From: UBA9865 sp035647835
Lineage (GTDB): Bacteria > Bacillota > Dethiobacteria > Dethiobacterales > Dethiobacteraceae
Length of the DNA: 41,407 bases
Direction of reading: 5' to 3'
Assembly (NCBI GenBank): GCA_035647835.1
Contig: DASRMS010000010.1
Coordinates: 1-41,407, forward strand
Position 1 is the first letter of the stretch, and the number at the start of each line of letters is the position of its first letter. The notes under the pieces are model-generated. The model ran no database searches, had not been told where the DNA came from, and was given only the letters and a program-made list of their open reading frames with translations. Made by a program: the position numbers and the translations under genes. Shown piece after piece: positions 1 to 7,691 of the stretch.

Positions 1-44
1 GTAGTAATTTTGAAAGTTGTAAATGTTGTTCTTCTCAAACAGGA

Positions 45-1049
45 TCACTCCTTTGCTGCTCGCATTGGGTTGAGGAGTTTAGTTAAAGAAACTGGTTCCA
101 GACCTTTAGTGCGTAAGGCAGGAATGACCTGTCGTAAAAACTCTGGCGTCTGAGCTGTAGGATGCATCAAAATAAGACTGCCGCCCTCTGCTTTGGAGAG
201 GATCTTATCAAGCATTACTGAAACGCCGGGCAGCATCCAGTCTACCGTGTCTACAGTCCACATCACGGTGCGCTGCTTGAGTGAAGCTGCTGCTTTTAAG
301 ACATCGGCAGACAATTCACCGCGGTGGGGACTAAAATAAACTGGTCTTTTACCACAAACCTTTTCAATAACCTCAGCGGCTCTACTGATATCGTCAGTTG
401 CAGCTGCTAATGTCAGCTCCTGCATACTTAATGCGTCTGAATATCCGTGATTACCAAGCTCAAAGCCGGCATCAGCAATCAGGCGGGCGTCAGCTTCATT
501 AGCTTGCACCCAGCGGCCAACCAGAAAGAAAACAGCCTCTGCTTGTTGTTCCTTAAGAACAGCTAACATTTCCGGCAGATATTCGTTGCCCCAGGCCACA
601 TTAATTAAAAAGGCTACTTGCTGCTTAACTGGATTCCCCTGGTAGATGGGGTGTTCAGGGAAGGCAGTAAGTCCAACTGCTGGTGCAGCTTGTCGAAATA
701 CTGGTTTCACTGTTTCATGCTCTTGTGCTGACGATACGCGTGCTAAGGTCTCCGCTACATCAATCGATAAACCATTCAAACCAGGTATAACTCCATTGGT
801 AGTTGGATCTATCCTGCAGTCGATTGGCGGTGTATCTTGCATCCTTGCCACCTGCTCTATCACCGCTTTAGCTTCTTCTGTTGTCAAGCCACCCAAATCC
901 TTGCCGGCAAGATTAACCCCTGCACAAATACTAGTTGCTGGACTTAGAACAGGCCGGAAATAATTAGCAATTATCAGCAGGAGCAGAAGCATAAAAAATA
1001 GTTGCAGCACTTTTGGCGATTTAAGGATAGCAGACACACGGTAGCGCAT
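45..1049 (-). CDS. membrane-anchored polysaccharide deacetylase-like protein with degenerate catalytic motifs
   Basis: This 334-residue protein has an N-terminal membrane segment (about residues 14-30). A region at about 42-105 (NLAGKDLGGLTTEEA, then VIPGLNG.SIDV) resembles the peptidoglycan-binding domain found at the N-terminus of VanW-like proteins. A NodB-type deacetylase fold covers about 145-325. Family members remove acetyl groups from peptidoglycan sugars, using an Asp and two His that bind metal. Here motif 1 reads FLINVAWGNE with Asn150 where PdaB relatives have Asp. Motif 2 reads GNHGYSD, so the second His (position 205) is Asp. Motif 3 reads SPHRGE instead of RPPYGE. The late LMHPT His (about 296) is kept. 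The fold is therefore clear but activity is doubtful. The ATG start follows AAAGGGGGAAATCTG. It lies 13 bases downstream of a second deacetylase and is probably cotranscribed with it. No terminator is visible before the left edge. Confidence 0.85.
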   Translation of the reverse strand: MRYRVSAILKSPKVLQLFFMLLLLLIIANYFRPVLSPATSICAGVNLAGKDLGGLTTEEAKAVIEQVARMQDTPPIDCRIDPTTNGVIPGLNGLSIDVAETLARVSSAQEHETVKPVFRQAAPAVGLTAFPEHPIYQGNPVKQQVAFLINVAWGNEYLPEMLAVLKEQQAEAVFFLVGRWVQANEADARLIADAGFELGNHGYSDALSMQELTLAAATDDISRAAEVIEKVCGKRPVYFSPHRGELSADVLKAAASLKQRTVMWTVDTVDWMLPGVSVMLDKILSKAEGGSLILMHPTAQTPEFLRQVIPALRTKGLEPVSLTKLLNPMRAAKE

Positions 1050-1062
1050 CAGATTTCCCCCT

Positions 1063-1791
1063 TTACTTCAGACCTCGTTGCGCAAGTTCAGAAAAAGGCA
1101 ATACCTCATATTCCTGCATTAACAAACTTTGCAAAATGACTGGTAGGGCTTCTACTGCCTGTGAGGAATTTGTATGCATCAAAATTATTGCACCGTTATG
1201 CAGCTGTTTGGTAATACGGCTGATAATCTTGTCTTTGCCAGGTTCTTGCCAATCATGCGGATTAATACTCCAAACAACTGTAGTGTAACCTCGCTTGGCA
1301 GCAAACTCAAAAACACGTTGATCCAGTTCCCCATAAGGAGGTCGAAATAGGTGGGTTTGCAAGTTAAGCTCTTCTTGGAGTGTTTCGGCCATTAAATCAA
1401 ATTCTTTTGTTAATTCCTCGTCATCTAAATCTGTTAAATGCTTGTGGGCGTAACTGTGTTGTCCGATTTCGTGGCCGCGATCTATAATTTCGCGTGCCAG
1501 GTCGGGGTTTTGACGTAGCCAGCTGCCAGTTAGAAAGAATGTAGCTCTAATTTGGTAACGGTCTAAAATATTTAGGACTTCATGCGTAAACCCCGGTTCC
1601 CATACTACCTCAAATGTCAGGGCTACAGCCCGATCTTGAGTCTCAACTTGATAATAGGCACCTTTTACTAAGGGCACAAATACTCCTTTAGTTATTTGTC
1701 TATGTAGGATGAAGGTTAGAAGCAATAAAACAACGCTCAACGATAACAAAAAACGTTTTTTACGTTTGCGTAAACGCTCTTCTCTAGACAA
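1063..1791 (-). CDS. PdaB-like polysaccharide deacetylase
   Basis: I place the start at a TTG (1791-1789), 9 bases after GGAGAAAGG, giving 242 residues. The frame is open further upstream to 1935, but that stretch runs through the terminator of the previous operon. The protein begins with a basic segment and one membrane helix (about 14-30), followed by an extracellular NodB domain (about 54-235). Motif 1 is ALTFEVVWEPG, with Glu61 where relatives usually have Asp. The zinc-binding HSYAH (112-116) and FRPPYGE (about 149-154) are intact, as is ILMHTN near the end. It most resembles the sporulation deacetylase PdaB, which acts on spore peptidoglycan. A sigma-E-like promoter candidate precedes it. 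Identification as a deacetylase is secure. Assignment as the PdaB orthologue is an inference. Confidence 0.85.
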   Translation of the reverse strand: MSREERLRKRKKRFLLSLSVVLLLLTFILHRQITKGVFVPLVKGAYYQVETQDRAVALTFEVVWEPGFTHEVLNILDRYQIRATFFLTGSWLRQNPDLAREIIDRGHEIGQHSYAHKHLTDLDDEELTKEFDLMAETLQEELNLQTHLFRPPYGELDQRVFEFAAKRGYTTVVWSINPHDWQEPGKDKIISRITKQLHNGAIILMHTNSSQAVEALPVILQSLLMQEYEVLPFSELAQRGLK

Positions 1792-1827
1792 GCGGTCACA
1801 CCTTTCTCCACAGGATTCGCTTTCTAA

Positions 1828-1856
1828 AAGGTATGCAAGCGAAAAAATAAAAATGA
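1828..1856 (-). promoter_or_regulatory. putative sigma-E-type promoter for the PdaB-like gene
   Basis: On the minus strand TCATTTT (1850-1856) is followed, 14 bases later, by CATACCTT (1828-1835). This resembles the mother-cell sigma-E pattern KMATATT ... CATACAnT. It lies between the ABC-operon terminator and the TTG start of the deacetylase, where a promoter is expected. A vegetative reading with TTGTCA as the -35 element has no good -10 partner. Confidence 0.35.
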
Positions 1857-1872
1857 CAAGAACACAAGCACA

Positions 1873-1897
1873 GAAAAGCCTGGGCTTTACCCAGGCT
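1873..1897 (-). terminator. intrinsic terminator of the ABC importer operon
   Basis: AGCCTGGG and CCCAGGCT form an 8-bp stem around a 5-base loop. On the minus strand the stem is followed by TTTT. It begins 29 bases after the permease stop, between the importer and the deacetylase pair, so it separates the two transcription units. Confidence 0.8.
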
Positions 1898-1925
1898 ATT
1901 GGACTGATTATGTTGATGTTAGCTC

Positions 1926-2750
1926 TTACTGCCACTTAACAAAACGTTTTTCTAGGAGCACCACGGCTTGGTACATGAGGGCTGCAGCCACGCATAAGAT
2001 GATCACACTGGCCATCACTAAATCTAAGCGAAAAACTTGCCCGCCATAGACTATTAAATAGCCTAGCCCGGCACGCGAAACCAGAAATTCACCGACAATC
2101 ACGCCCACCCATGATAAACCGACATTGATTTTCAAAGCAGAAATAATAGTGGGAATACTGGCAGGCAGGATCACCTTCTGCATAATTTGCTTTTTTGTAG
2201 CACCAAATGTTTTTAATAATTTTATTTTATTTTTATCAACTTGCGAAAAACCGGAATAGACGCTGAGGATCGTCACGATGACAGAAACCAGTAGGGCCAT
2301 AGCGATGATAGCCCGCATCCCTTGCCCTAGCCACACAATCATAATGGGGCCTAGTGCTACTTTAGGCAGACTATTTAGAACTACCAGATATGGATCAAAT
2401 ACTTCTGCCAAATAGTCAGACCACCAGAGGGCGACAGCAATAAATGTACCTAACAAAGTCCCGAGAGTAAAACCGGCTACTGTCTCAAGCAGAGTAACAC
2501 CCACATGCGTAAAGAGATCTCCGCCGGCATAAAGTGAGCGGAGTGTTTGCACAATCCGACTAGGTTGACTCATGATAAACGGATCAATCCAACGCAGTGT
2601 GGCGGCAAGTTCCCAGAGCGCAATAAAGCTGACTAGCAATAAAATTTGTGCTGCCGTGACGCGCCAACGATATCTTTTGCGAGCTTGGAGGTACGCCAGA
2701 TGCTCTGCAGAGGCAGCTTGAGTTGTAAGATCATTGCTCAACATGTACAT
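1926..2750 (-). CDS. ABC transporter permease, NitT/TauT (SsuC-like) family
   Basis: This 274-residue integral membrane protein has about six hydrophobic segments. It carries the BPD_transp_1 coupling region (about residues 178-205, LLKTFGATKKQIMQKVILPASIP), whose EAA-like loop touches the ATPase. It is the channel of an importer of the nitrate/sulfonate/taurine/pyrimidine-precursor class. The start overlaps the ATPase stop by 20 bases. AAGGAG lies 4 bases before the first ATG and 10 bases before a second ATG two codons later, so either could be used. It is the last gene of a lipoprotein-ATPase-permease operon. The substrate cannot be read from the permease. Confidence 0.9.
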   Translation of the reverse strand: MYMLSNDLTTQAASAEHLAYLQARKRYRWRVTAAQILLLVSFIALWELAATLRWIDPFIMSQPSRIVQTLRSLYAGGDLFTHVGVTLLETVAGFTLGTLLGTFIAVALWWSDYLAEVFDPYLVVLNSLPKVALGPIMIVWLGQGMRAIIAMALLVSVIVTILSVYSGFSQVDKNKIKLLKTFGATKKQIMQKVILPASIPTIISALKINVGLSWVGVIVGEFLVSRAGLGYLIVYGGQVFRLDLVMASVIILCVAAALMYQAVVLLEKRFVKWQ

Positions 2751-3510
2751 CCAGCTCCTTCCAGATACGGTTAAAGTAAGCTCTAAATTCTATCGCTTCA
2801 CGACGACCCAGGGGGGAGTTTATCTCGCAGGTCAAAACTATGTCATGGATGTTTTTAATTGTCCCTGGTCGTTTGCTTAAAACCACTACCCGTTCAGACA
2901 TACTAATTGCTTCAGCTATATCATGTGTGACCAAAACAGCTGTTTTATTTTCGCTGCTAATAATCTCTTTCACTTCATCAGCTACCACTAAACGAGTCTG
3001 GTAGTCTAAGGCTGAGAAGGCCTCATCCAGCAATAATATTTCCGGATTAATTGCTAAGGTACGGATTAATGCTGCTCTTTGACGCATACCGCCAGATAGT
3101 TGGCTGGGATAGGCATCCTTAAATTCAATCAGACCATACGTACGCAGCATCTTCTCGGCAGCTGCTTTGGTTGCTTGATTGACATTGTTTTGTACTTCTA
3201 ACCCCAAAAGAACGTTATGCCAGATCGTACGCCATTCGAACAATTGGTCATCCTGCGGCATGTAACCAACTAAAGGAGTTGCGCCGCTAACCAGCTGTTC
3301 TTGGATATAGACAGCTCCCGCAGAAGGTGTTATTAAACCGGCGAGAATATTAAGTAAAGTCGTTTTTCCGCAGCCGCTAGGACCAACAATACTAACAAAT
3401 TCCCCTTCTGCAATATCTAGAGAGATGTCTTGCAGGGCAGATATTTCTCCTTCAGGGCTGTAATACTTCATGCTAACTTTTTCTATTCTTAATAATTTTT
3501 CTGCCCCCAT
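2731..3510 (-). CDS. ABC transporter ATP-binding protein, SsuB/TauB-like
   Basis: This 259-residue cytoplasmic ATPase powers the importer. In order it has Walker A GPSGCGKTT (about 43-51), a Q-loop in YMPQDD, the signature LSGGMRQR (about 138-145), Walker B ILLLDEAFSALD and the switch His in VLVTHD. All catalytic parts are intact and the length is normal for the family. The ATG follows AAAGGAGAGAGCAG. It sits 20 bases downstream of the lipoprotein gene and overlaps the permease gene by 20 bases, indicating translational coupling. Confidence 0.93.
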   Translation of the reverse strand: MGAEKLLRIEKVSMKYYSPEGEISALQDISLDIAEGEFVSIVGPSGCGKTTLLNILAGLITPSAGAVYIQEQLVSGATPLVGYMPQDDQLFEWRTIWHNVLLGLEVQNNVNQATKAAAEKMLRTYGLIEFKDAYPSQLSGGMRQRAALIRTLAINPEILLLDEAFSALDYQTRLVVADEVKEIISSENKTAVLVTHDIAEAISMSERVVVLSKRPGTIKNIHDIVLTCEINSPLGRREAIEFRAYFNRIWKELDVHVEQ

Positions 3511-3530
3511 CTGCTCTCTCCTTTCAATTA

Positions 3531-4535
3531 TTACCGTACAAGTTCCATTGCTTTTTCAGCAAATTCATTCGTTACTAAATCAGAATAGGGTGCCCGCTTA
3601 TCCAGCTCACCAGCAGTTTCCATTACATCTTGTAAGCGAGCAAAAGCTTCTTCCGTAAAAACAGGCGTAGCAGCCCAGGCATCAGTCTCTTTGTAGCGGG
3701 CAGCAACTTTTGCTAAGACGACTTCATCCGAGTCGGGAAAAGAAGGAGCAATTACTTGAGCTATTTCTTCAGGTGTACTCTCTTGAACCCAGACCTGCCC
3801 TCGGTAAATAGCATTGGTAAACTTCTGGATTATCTCTGGATTTTCTGCTAATAATTTTTTTCGCGCACAAAAAACAGTATAGGGAATTTTTCCGCTATCT
3901 GCACCTACTGAAGCTACTACATAGCCAACGCCTTCCATTTCTAGAGCGGAAGCAACAGGTTCAAATAATGTCACATAATCACCTTCGCCGCCAGTAAAGG
4001 CTCCACCCATCAGGGCAAACTGGATATGGGTCATAACTTCCACATCTTCACCCGGCATTAAACCTTGATTTTTAAGTACATATTCTAATGTCATCAACGG
4101 CATGCCGCCTTTACGTCCGCCAATAATGCTTTTACCACGCACTTTATCCCAAGTAAAATTCGGATCTGGTTCTCTGGCCACTAAAAAGCTTCCATCACAT
4201 GTTGTCAATTGAGCAAAATTAACAGCATAATTATCCTGGCCTTGGTTGTGCACATAAACACTCGCCTCGGGACCCATAAACCCTACATCTACCTCGCCTG
4301 ACAAAAGAGCTGTCATGACCTTATCTGCTCCTTGGCCAGTAGTAACCTCCAATTCTAACCCCTCATCCTCAAAATACCCCAAGTTTATTGCTGCGTACAA
4401 GGGAGAATAAAACACAGATCGCGTCACTTCACTTAATCTTACTTTGGTTAAACTATCATCTCTTTCACAGCCAGTAAGAGCAAGGGCAACTAGCAATAGT
4501 GGTACAAGTACATAGACAACAACCCGCTTTTGCAC
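3531..4535 (-). CDS. ABC transporter substrate-binding lipoprotein, NMT1/THI5-like
   Basis: I choose the GTG at 4535 because AAAGGGG lies 8 bases upstream of it. The upstream ATG at 4553 would place that ribosome site inside the gene. The 334-residue product then starts with a short basic stretch, a hydrophobic segment and the lipobox LTGC, so it should be a lipoprotein on the outer face of the membrane. The body has the periplasmic-binding fold of the NMT1/THI5-like group (SPLYAAINLGYFEDEGLEL, then LLSGEVDVGFMGPEASV). Relatives bind sulfonates, nitrate, thiamine precursors or riboflavin-like compounds. Nothing visible here selects one of these. It is the first gene of the importer operon. 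Confidence 0.9.
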   Translation of the reverse strand: MQKRVVVYVLVPLLLVALALTGCERDDSLTKVRLSEVTRSVFYSPLYAAINLGYFEDEGLELEVTTGQGADKVMTALLSGEVDVGFMGPEASVYVHNQGQDNYAVNFAQLTTCDGSFLVAREPDPNFTWDKVRGKSIIGGRKGGMPLMTLEYVLKNQGLMPGEDVEVMTHIQFALMGGAFTGGEGDYVTLFEPVASALEMEGVGYVVASVGADSGKIPYTVFCARKKLLAENPEIIQKFTNAIYRGQVWVQESTPEEIAQVIAPSFPDSDEVVLAKVAARYKETDAWAATPVFTEEAFARLQDVMETAGELDKRAPYSDLVTNEFAEKAMELVR

Positions 4536-4551
4536 AATTGAAACCCCTTTC

Positions 4552-4572
4552 ATGATTATTTTTCATAATCAT
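4552..4572. promoter_or_regulatory. inverted repeat just upstream of the importer operon
   Basis: Arms ATGATTAT (4552-4559) and ATAATCAT (4565-4572) are perfect 8-bp inverted repeats separated by TTTTC. The element sits just before the ribosome site of the lipoprotein gene, at or near the transcript start. It could be a repressor operator or an mRNA hairpin. Confidence 0.45.
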
Positions 4573-4575
4573 AAT

Positions 4576-4608
4576 ATTGCCGAAGCTCATTTATGTGACG
4601 GTTTCACA
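4576..4608 (-). promoter_or_regulatory. possible importer promoter with overlapping palindrome
   Basis: On the minus strand GTCACA and TATTAT are 17 bases apart and could be the -35 and -10 elements for the lipoprotein gene. The -35 element lies inside a perfect 15-bp palindrome TGTGACGGTTTCACA (4594-4608, half-sites TGTGA/TCACA with 5 bases between). A regulator bound there would sit on the -35 element and could also affect the divergent Ig-like gene. The half-sites look like CRP/FNR-family sites, but the spacing is one base shorter than the CRP consensus. Confidence 0.4.
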
Positions 4609-4676
4609 CACCAAATTATCTCTTTACGCATATCTATATAAGAGTGTTGCTAATTTTCTATCTAAGGAGTGAGCAT

Positions 4677-4982
4677 GTGAGTAATGCGATGCCATCTGTA
4701 CTAGTCCACGCCGAAAAAAACACTTATAAACTTGGTGATAGTGTGATCATAACAATTATTGCAAAAGCCGAGGGTCAGCCTGCTCCTCATGTACCGCTAA
4801 AACTTTATGTCTTTGATCCCACGGGCAAGAAAGTTTTCCAGAGCTCTTTGCACACAAACATTAACGGTAAAGCAATGGCAAACTATCAACTAAAAAAAAC
4901 TCTACCCACAGGAAATTACTATCTGGAGGCACAGAATAAAAATAGATCCGTGGCCTTAAGCTCATTTATTGTGCTGCAATAA
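4677..4982 (+). CDS. small stand-alone Ig/macroglobulin (MG2)-like protein
   Basis: I place the start at GTG 4677, 7 bases after AAGGAG, giving 101 residues. The frame is open back to 4644, but that would bury the ribosome site. The sequence is one beta-sandwich-type domain: YKLGDSVIITIIA, then APHVPLKLYVFDPTGKKVF, NINGKAMANYQL and LPTGNYYLEAQ. This is the pattern of the MG2 domain of alpha-2-macroglobulin-like proteins and of bacterial Ig-like repeats. Such domains normally sit in large exported proteins. Here there is no signal peptide or anchor, so the product looks cytoplasmic or exported by an unusual route. It is divergent from the ABC importer and convergent with pnp. Function unknown. 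Confidence 0.7.
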   Translation: MSNAMPSVLVHAEKNTYKLGDSVIITIIAKAEGQPAPHVPLKLYVFDPTGKKVFQSSLHTNINGKAMANYQLKKTLPTGNYYLEAQNKNRSVALSSFIVLQ

Positions 4983-5041
4983 TTGCAATCTTGCAAAGTG
5001 GGACTTTGTTTGCCAGGACGTTAAAATATCCCGATAAAAAA

Positions 5042-5071
5042 AAGAACATAAACATTTTTGTTTATGTTCTT
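5042..5071. terminator. bidirectional terminator shared by pnp and the Ig-like gene
   Basis: AAGAACATAAACA (5042-5054) and TGTTTATGTTCTT (5059-5071) form a 13-bp perfect stem with a TTTT loop. On the minus strand the stem is followed by a long T run, so it ends pnp transcripts. The pnp stop codon (5062-5064) is inside the stem. On the plus strand the tail is weaker (CTTGAACG), but the hairpin also lies just downstream of the Ig-like gene. Confidence 0.85.
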
Positions 5072-7242
5072 CTTGAACGCTTATTATCACGCCCATTATT
5101 GTTGGGTCGGCGGTCACGTCGGTCATCACGTCGCTGTTGGGGTTCTTCTTCTATCATTTCCCCTTGGGCATTAGGAATTGCTGCTCGACGTGAGAGATCG
5201 ATACGACCACGATCATCAATGCCAATAACTTTAACAGGTATTTCGTCACCTAAGTTAACCACATCTTCTGTCTTTTCCACTCTTTCGTGCGCTAAACGGG
5301 AGATATGGATTAATCCTTCTTTGCCTGGTAAAACTTCAGCAAAGGCGCCATATTTCTCCACTCTAGTTACTTTCCCTTGATAGATGGTGCCAATTTCTAC
5401 ATCTTTAGTTAAGTTTTCAATCATTTGCTGTGCTCTCAAACCACCGGCAGAATCAACGGCGGCGATGTAGATAGTACCATCTGCTTCAATTTCAATTTGG
5501 GCATCTGTTTCTGCCACAATTTTATTAATCATTTTGCCGCCAGGTCCAATCACATCTCTGATTTTATCTGGGTTAATCTGCATTGTAATGATACGCGGCG
5601 CATAAGGCGAGAGTTCTGCGTGCGGTTCAGGGATCACTGCTGTCATTTGATCCATGATATACATGTAGCCAGTTTTAGCTTGTGCCAAGGCACGGGTTAA
5701 AAGCTCTCGCGATAATCCTTTGATTTTAATGTCCATTTGTAAGGCAGTAATGCCGTCTTTAGTACCGGCTACTTTAAAGTCCATATCACCTAAAAAGTCT
5801 TCCATGCCCTGAATATCGGTGAGAATTGCAGCATCATCACCCTCAATGATCAAACCCATAGCGATACCGGAAACCGGTTTTTTAATTGGCACGCCAGCAT
5901 CCATTAAGGAAAGGGTTGAGCCGCAAACACTACCCATAGAAGAGGAGCCATTTGACTCTACTACTTCAGAAACTAGGCGCATGGTGTAGGGAAATTCCTC
6001 TTGTGTGGGAAGAACCGGCATTAAGGCACGTTCTGCTAAAGCACCATGACCGATATCGCGTCGACTAGCACCACGCATAAAGCCAGCTTCGCCAACACTA
6101 TAGGGTGGAAAATTGTAATGATGCATATAGCGTTTTGACTCTTCCAATCCTAAACCATCTAACCGTTGCACATCCCCGGGAGCACCCAAAGTGCAAATGT
6201 TCATCACTTGTGTTTGACCACGCCGAAACAAACCAGAGCCATGCGTACGGGGCAAAATGCCAACTTCGACTGAGATAGGACGAATCTCATCGCTTTTACG
6301 TCCATCTGGACGTACATTTTCCTTAATAATCATAGTACGCATAGTTTCTTTAATCAAATTTTCATAAGCAACTCGTACGTCCCGCTCATTATCAGGATAT
6401 TTTTCTGCAAAGTGAGTAACGGTTTCGTTTCTTAATTCATCAATAGCAGTTTCTCGTGCTTGTTTTTCAATAGTACGTACAGCATTGTACAACTTTTCCT
6501 GAGAGAATTGACGTACTTCAGCCGCAATTTCTTCAGCAGGCTTAAATTGGCTTACTGCCATTTTAGGCTGACCGAGTTCAGCCATCATTTGTTCCTGTAA
6601 AGCCACAATAGTACGATTAGCTTCATGACCAGCCATAATTGCTTCCAGGATTTCTGCTTCCGTTAGCTCATGGGCTCCAGCCTCAACCATCATAATGGCA
6701 TCTTTAGTACTGGCAACGGTTAAATGAAGTCGAGAAGCTTCTGCCTCGGCCTGAGTAGGATTAATTACTGGCTTGCCATCTACCCAACCAACTACTACTG
6801 CACCAATAGGTCCACCAAAAGGGATATGGGAGATGGATAAGGCTGCAGAAGCGCCACAGATAGACAATACCTCTGGCGGACAGTCCTGATCAACAGATAA
6901 AACTGTGCTCACAATATGTACGGCGTTGCGAAAACCTTTAGGGAATAAGGGGCGGCAGGGCCTGTCCGTTAAACGAGCAGCCAAAATAGCCTTTTCCGTC
7001 GGTCGGCCTTCCCGTTTAATAAAACCGCCAGGAATTTTACCCACGGCATAGAGTCTTTCCTCATAATCAACTGTTAAGGGAAAGAAATCAATTCCCTCAC
7101 GTGGTTCAGCAGAGGCTGTTGCTGTGCAAAGGAGCACTGTATCGCCGTAGCGAATTAAGACAGCACCGCTGGCCTGTTGTGCAATCCGTCCGGTTTCAAA
7201 GCTTAATTCTCTACCGGCTAATTGCATTTTATAAACTTTCAT
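5062..7242 (-). CDS. pnp: polyribonucleotide nucleotidyltransferase (PNPase)
   Basis: PNPase degrades RNA 3' to 5' by phosphorolysis and acts as a trimer in the cytoplasm. The 726-residue protein has the full layout: a first RNase PH domain (about 10-145), a linking helical domain, a second RNase PH domain (about 310-550, with RRDIGHGALAERAL and SNGSSSMGSVCGSTL), a KH domain (about 555-615, IGPGGKMINKI) and an S1 domain (about 620-690, GKVTRVEKYGAFAEV). It ends in an Arg/Asn/Asp-rich tail that may add RNA contacts. The ATG follows AAAGGATGTAT. It lies downstream of rpsO behind a terminator, the usual arrangement. No strong promoter of its own was seen, so it may partly depend on read-through. 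Confidence 0.98.
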   Translation of the reverse strand: MKVYKMQLAGRELSFETGRIAQQASGAVLIRYGDTVLLCTATASAEPREGIDFFPLTVDYEERLYAVGKIPGGFIKREGRPTEKAILAARLTDRPCRPLFPKGFRNAVHIVSTVLSVDQDCPPEVLSICGASAALSISHIPFGGPIGAVVVGWVDGKPVINPTQAEAEASRLHLTVASTKDAIMMVEAGAHELTEAEILEAIMAGHEANRTIVALQEQMMAELGQPKMAVSQFKPAEEIAAEVRQFSQEKLYNAVRTIEKQARETAIDELRNETVTHFAEKYPDNERDVRVAYENLIKETMRTMIIKENVRPDGRKSDEIRPISVEVGILPRTHGSGLFRRGQTQVMNICTLGAPGDVQRLDGLGLEESKRYMHHYNFPPYSVGEAGFMRGASRRDIGHGALAERALMPVLPTQEEFPYTMRLVSEVVESNGSSSMGSVCGSTLSLMDAGVPIKKPVSGIAMGLIIEGDDAAILTDIQGMEDFLGDMDFKVAGTKDGITALQMDIKIKGLSRELLTRALAQAKTGYMYIMDQMTAVIPEPHAELSPYAPRIITMQINPDKIRDVIGPGGKMINKIVAETDAQIEIEADGTIYIAAVDSAGGLRAQQMIENLTKDVEIGTIYQGKVTRVEKYGAFAEVLPGKEGLIHISRLAHERVEKTEDVVNLGDEIPVKVIGIDDRGRIDLSRRAAIPNAQGEMIEEEPQQRRDDRRDRRPNNNGRDNKRSRRT

Positions 7243-7366
7243 ACATATACATCCTTTCTAGGTTACTTAAAAAGCTTGCGTCTTCAGTTACTGATGGCGC
7301 TGTTTTACTGGCTGCCTACACAGCTTCGCTAAGTGCGCAGTGATACAGGTTCATAGCTAGTATAAA

Positions 7367-7388
7367 AAAGCGGGGTTTCCCCCGCTTT
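7367..7388 (-). terminator. intrinsic terminator after rpsO
   Basis: AAAGCGGGG and CCCCGCTTT form a 9-bp stem with a TTTC loop. On the minus strand a TTTTTT run closes the stem. It separates rpsO from pnp, and partial read-through would set the pnp level. Confidence 0.88.
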
Positions 7389-7412
7389 CGTGGCAAATGT
7401 GCTACCGGGAAA

Positions 7413-7682
7413 CTATTTACGCAGCGAAAGCCTTGTTAAAATAGTGCGGTAACGCTCTGCGTCAATTTTTTTCAAATAGTTTAGCAGACCACGTCTTTGA
7501 CCAACCATCTTTAACAGGCCACGTCTTGAGTGGTGGTCTTTTTTATGCTCTTTCAGATGTTCCGTCAAATAATTAATTCTTTCTGTTAAAAGAGCGATCT
7601 GAACTTCCGGGGAACCAGTATCATGCTCATGTAAGCGAAAACTGTTAATAATATCTTGTTTACGAGCTGTATCCATACTCAT
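7413..7682 (-). CDS. rpsO: ribosomal protein S15
   Basis: This is an 89-residue small-subunit protein that binds the central domain of 16S rRNA early in assembly. Its sequence is typical throughout: DTGSPEVQIALLTERI, then HSRRGLLKMVGQRRGLLNYL and a basic C-terminus. I choose the ATG at 7682, about 9 bases after AAGGAG. An in-frame GTG three codons earlier overlaps the ribosome site. The length matches the family exactly. It is a single-gene unit with its own promoter and terminator, followed by pnp. Confidence 0.97.
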   Translation of the reverse strand: MSMDTARKQDIINSFRLHEHDTGSPEVQIALLTERINYLTEHLKEHKKDHHSRRGLLKMVGQRRGLLNYLKKIDAERYRTILTRLSLRK

Positions 7683-7691
7683 GCAGCACAC

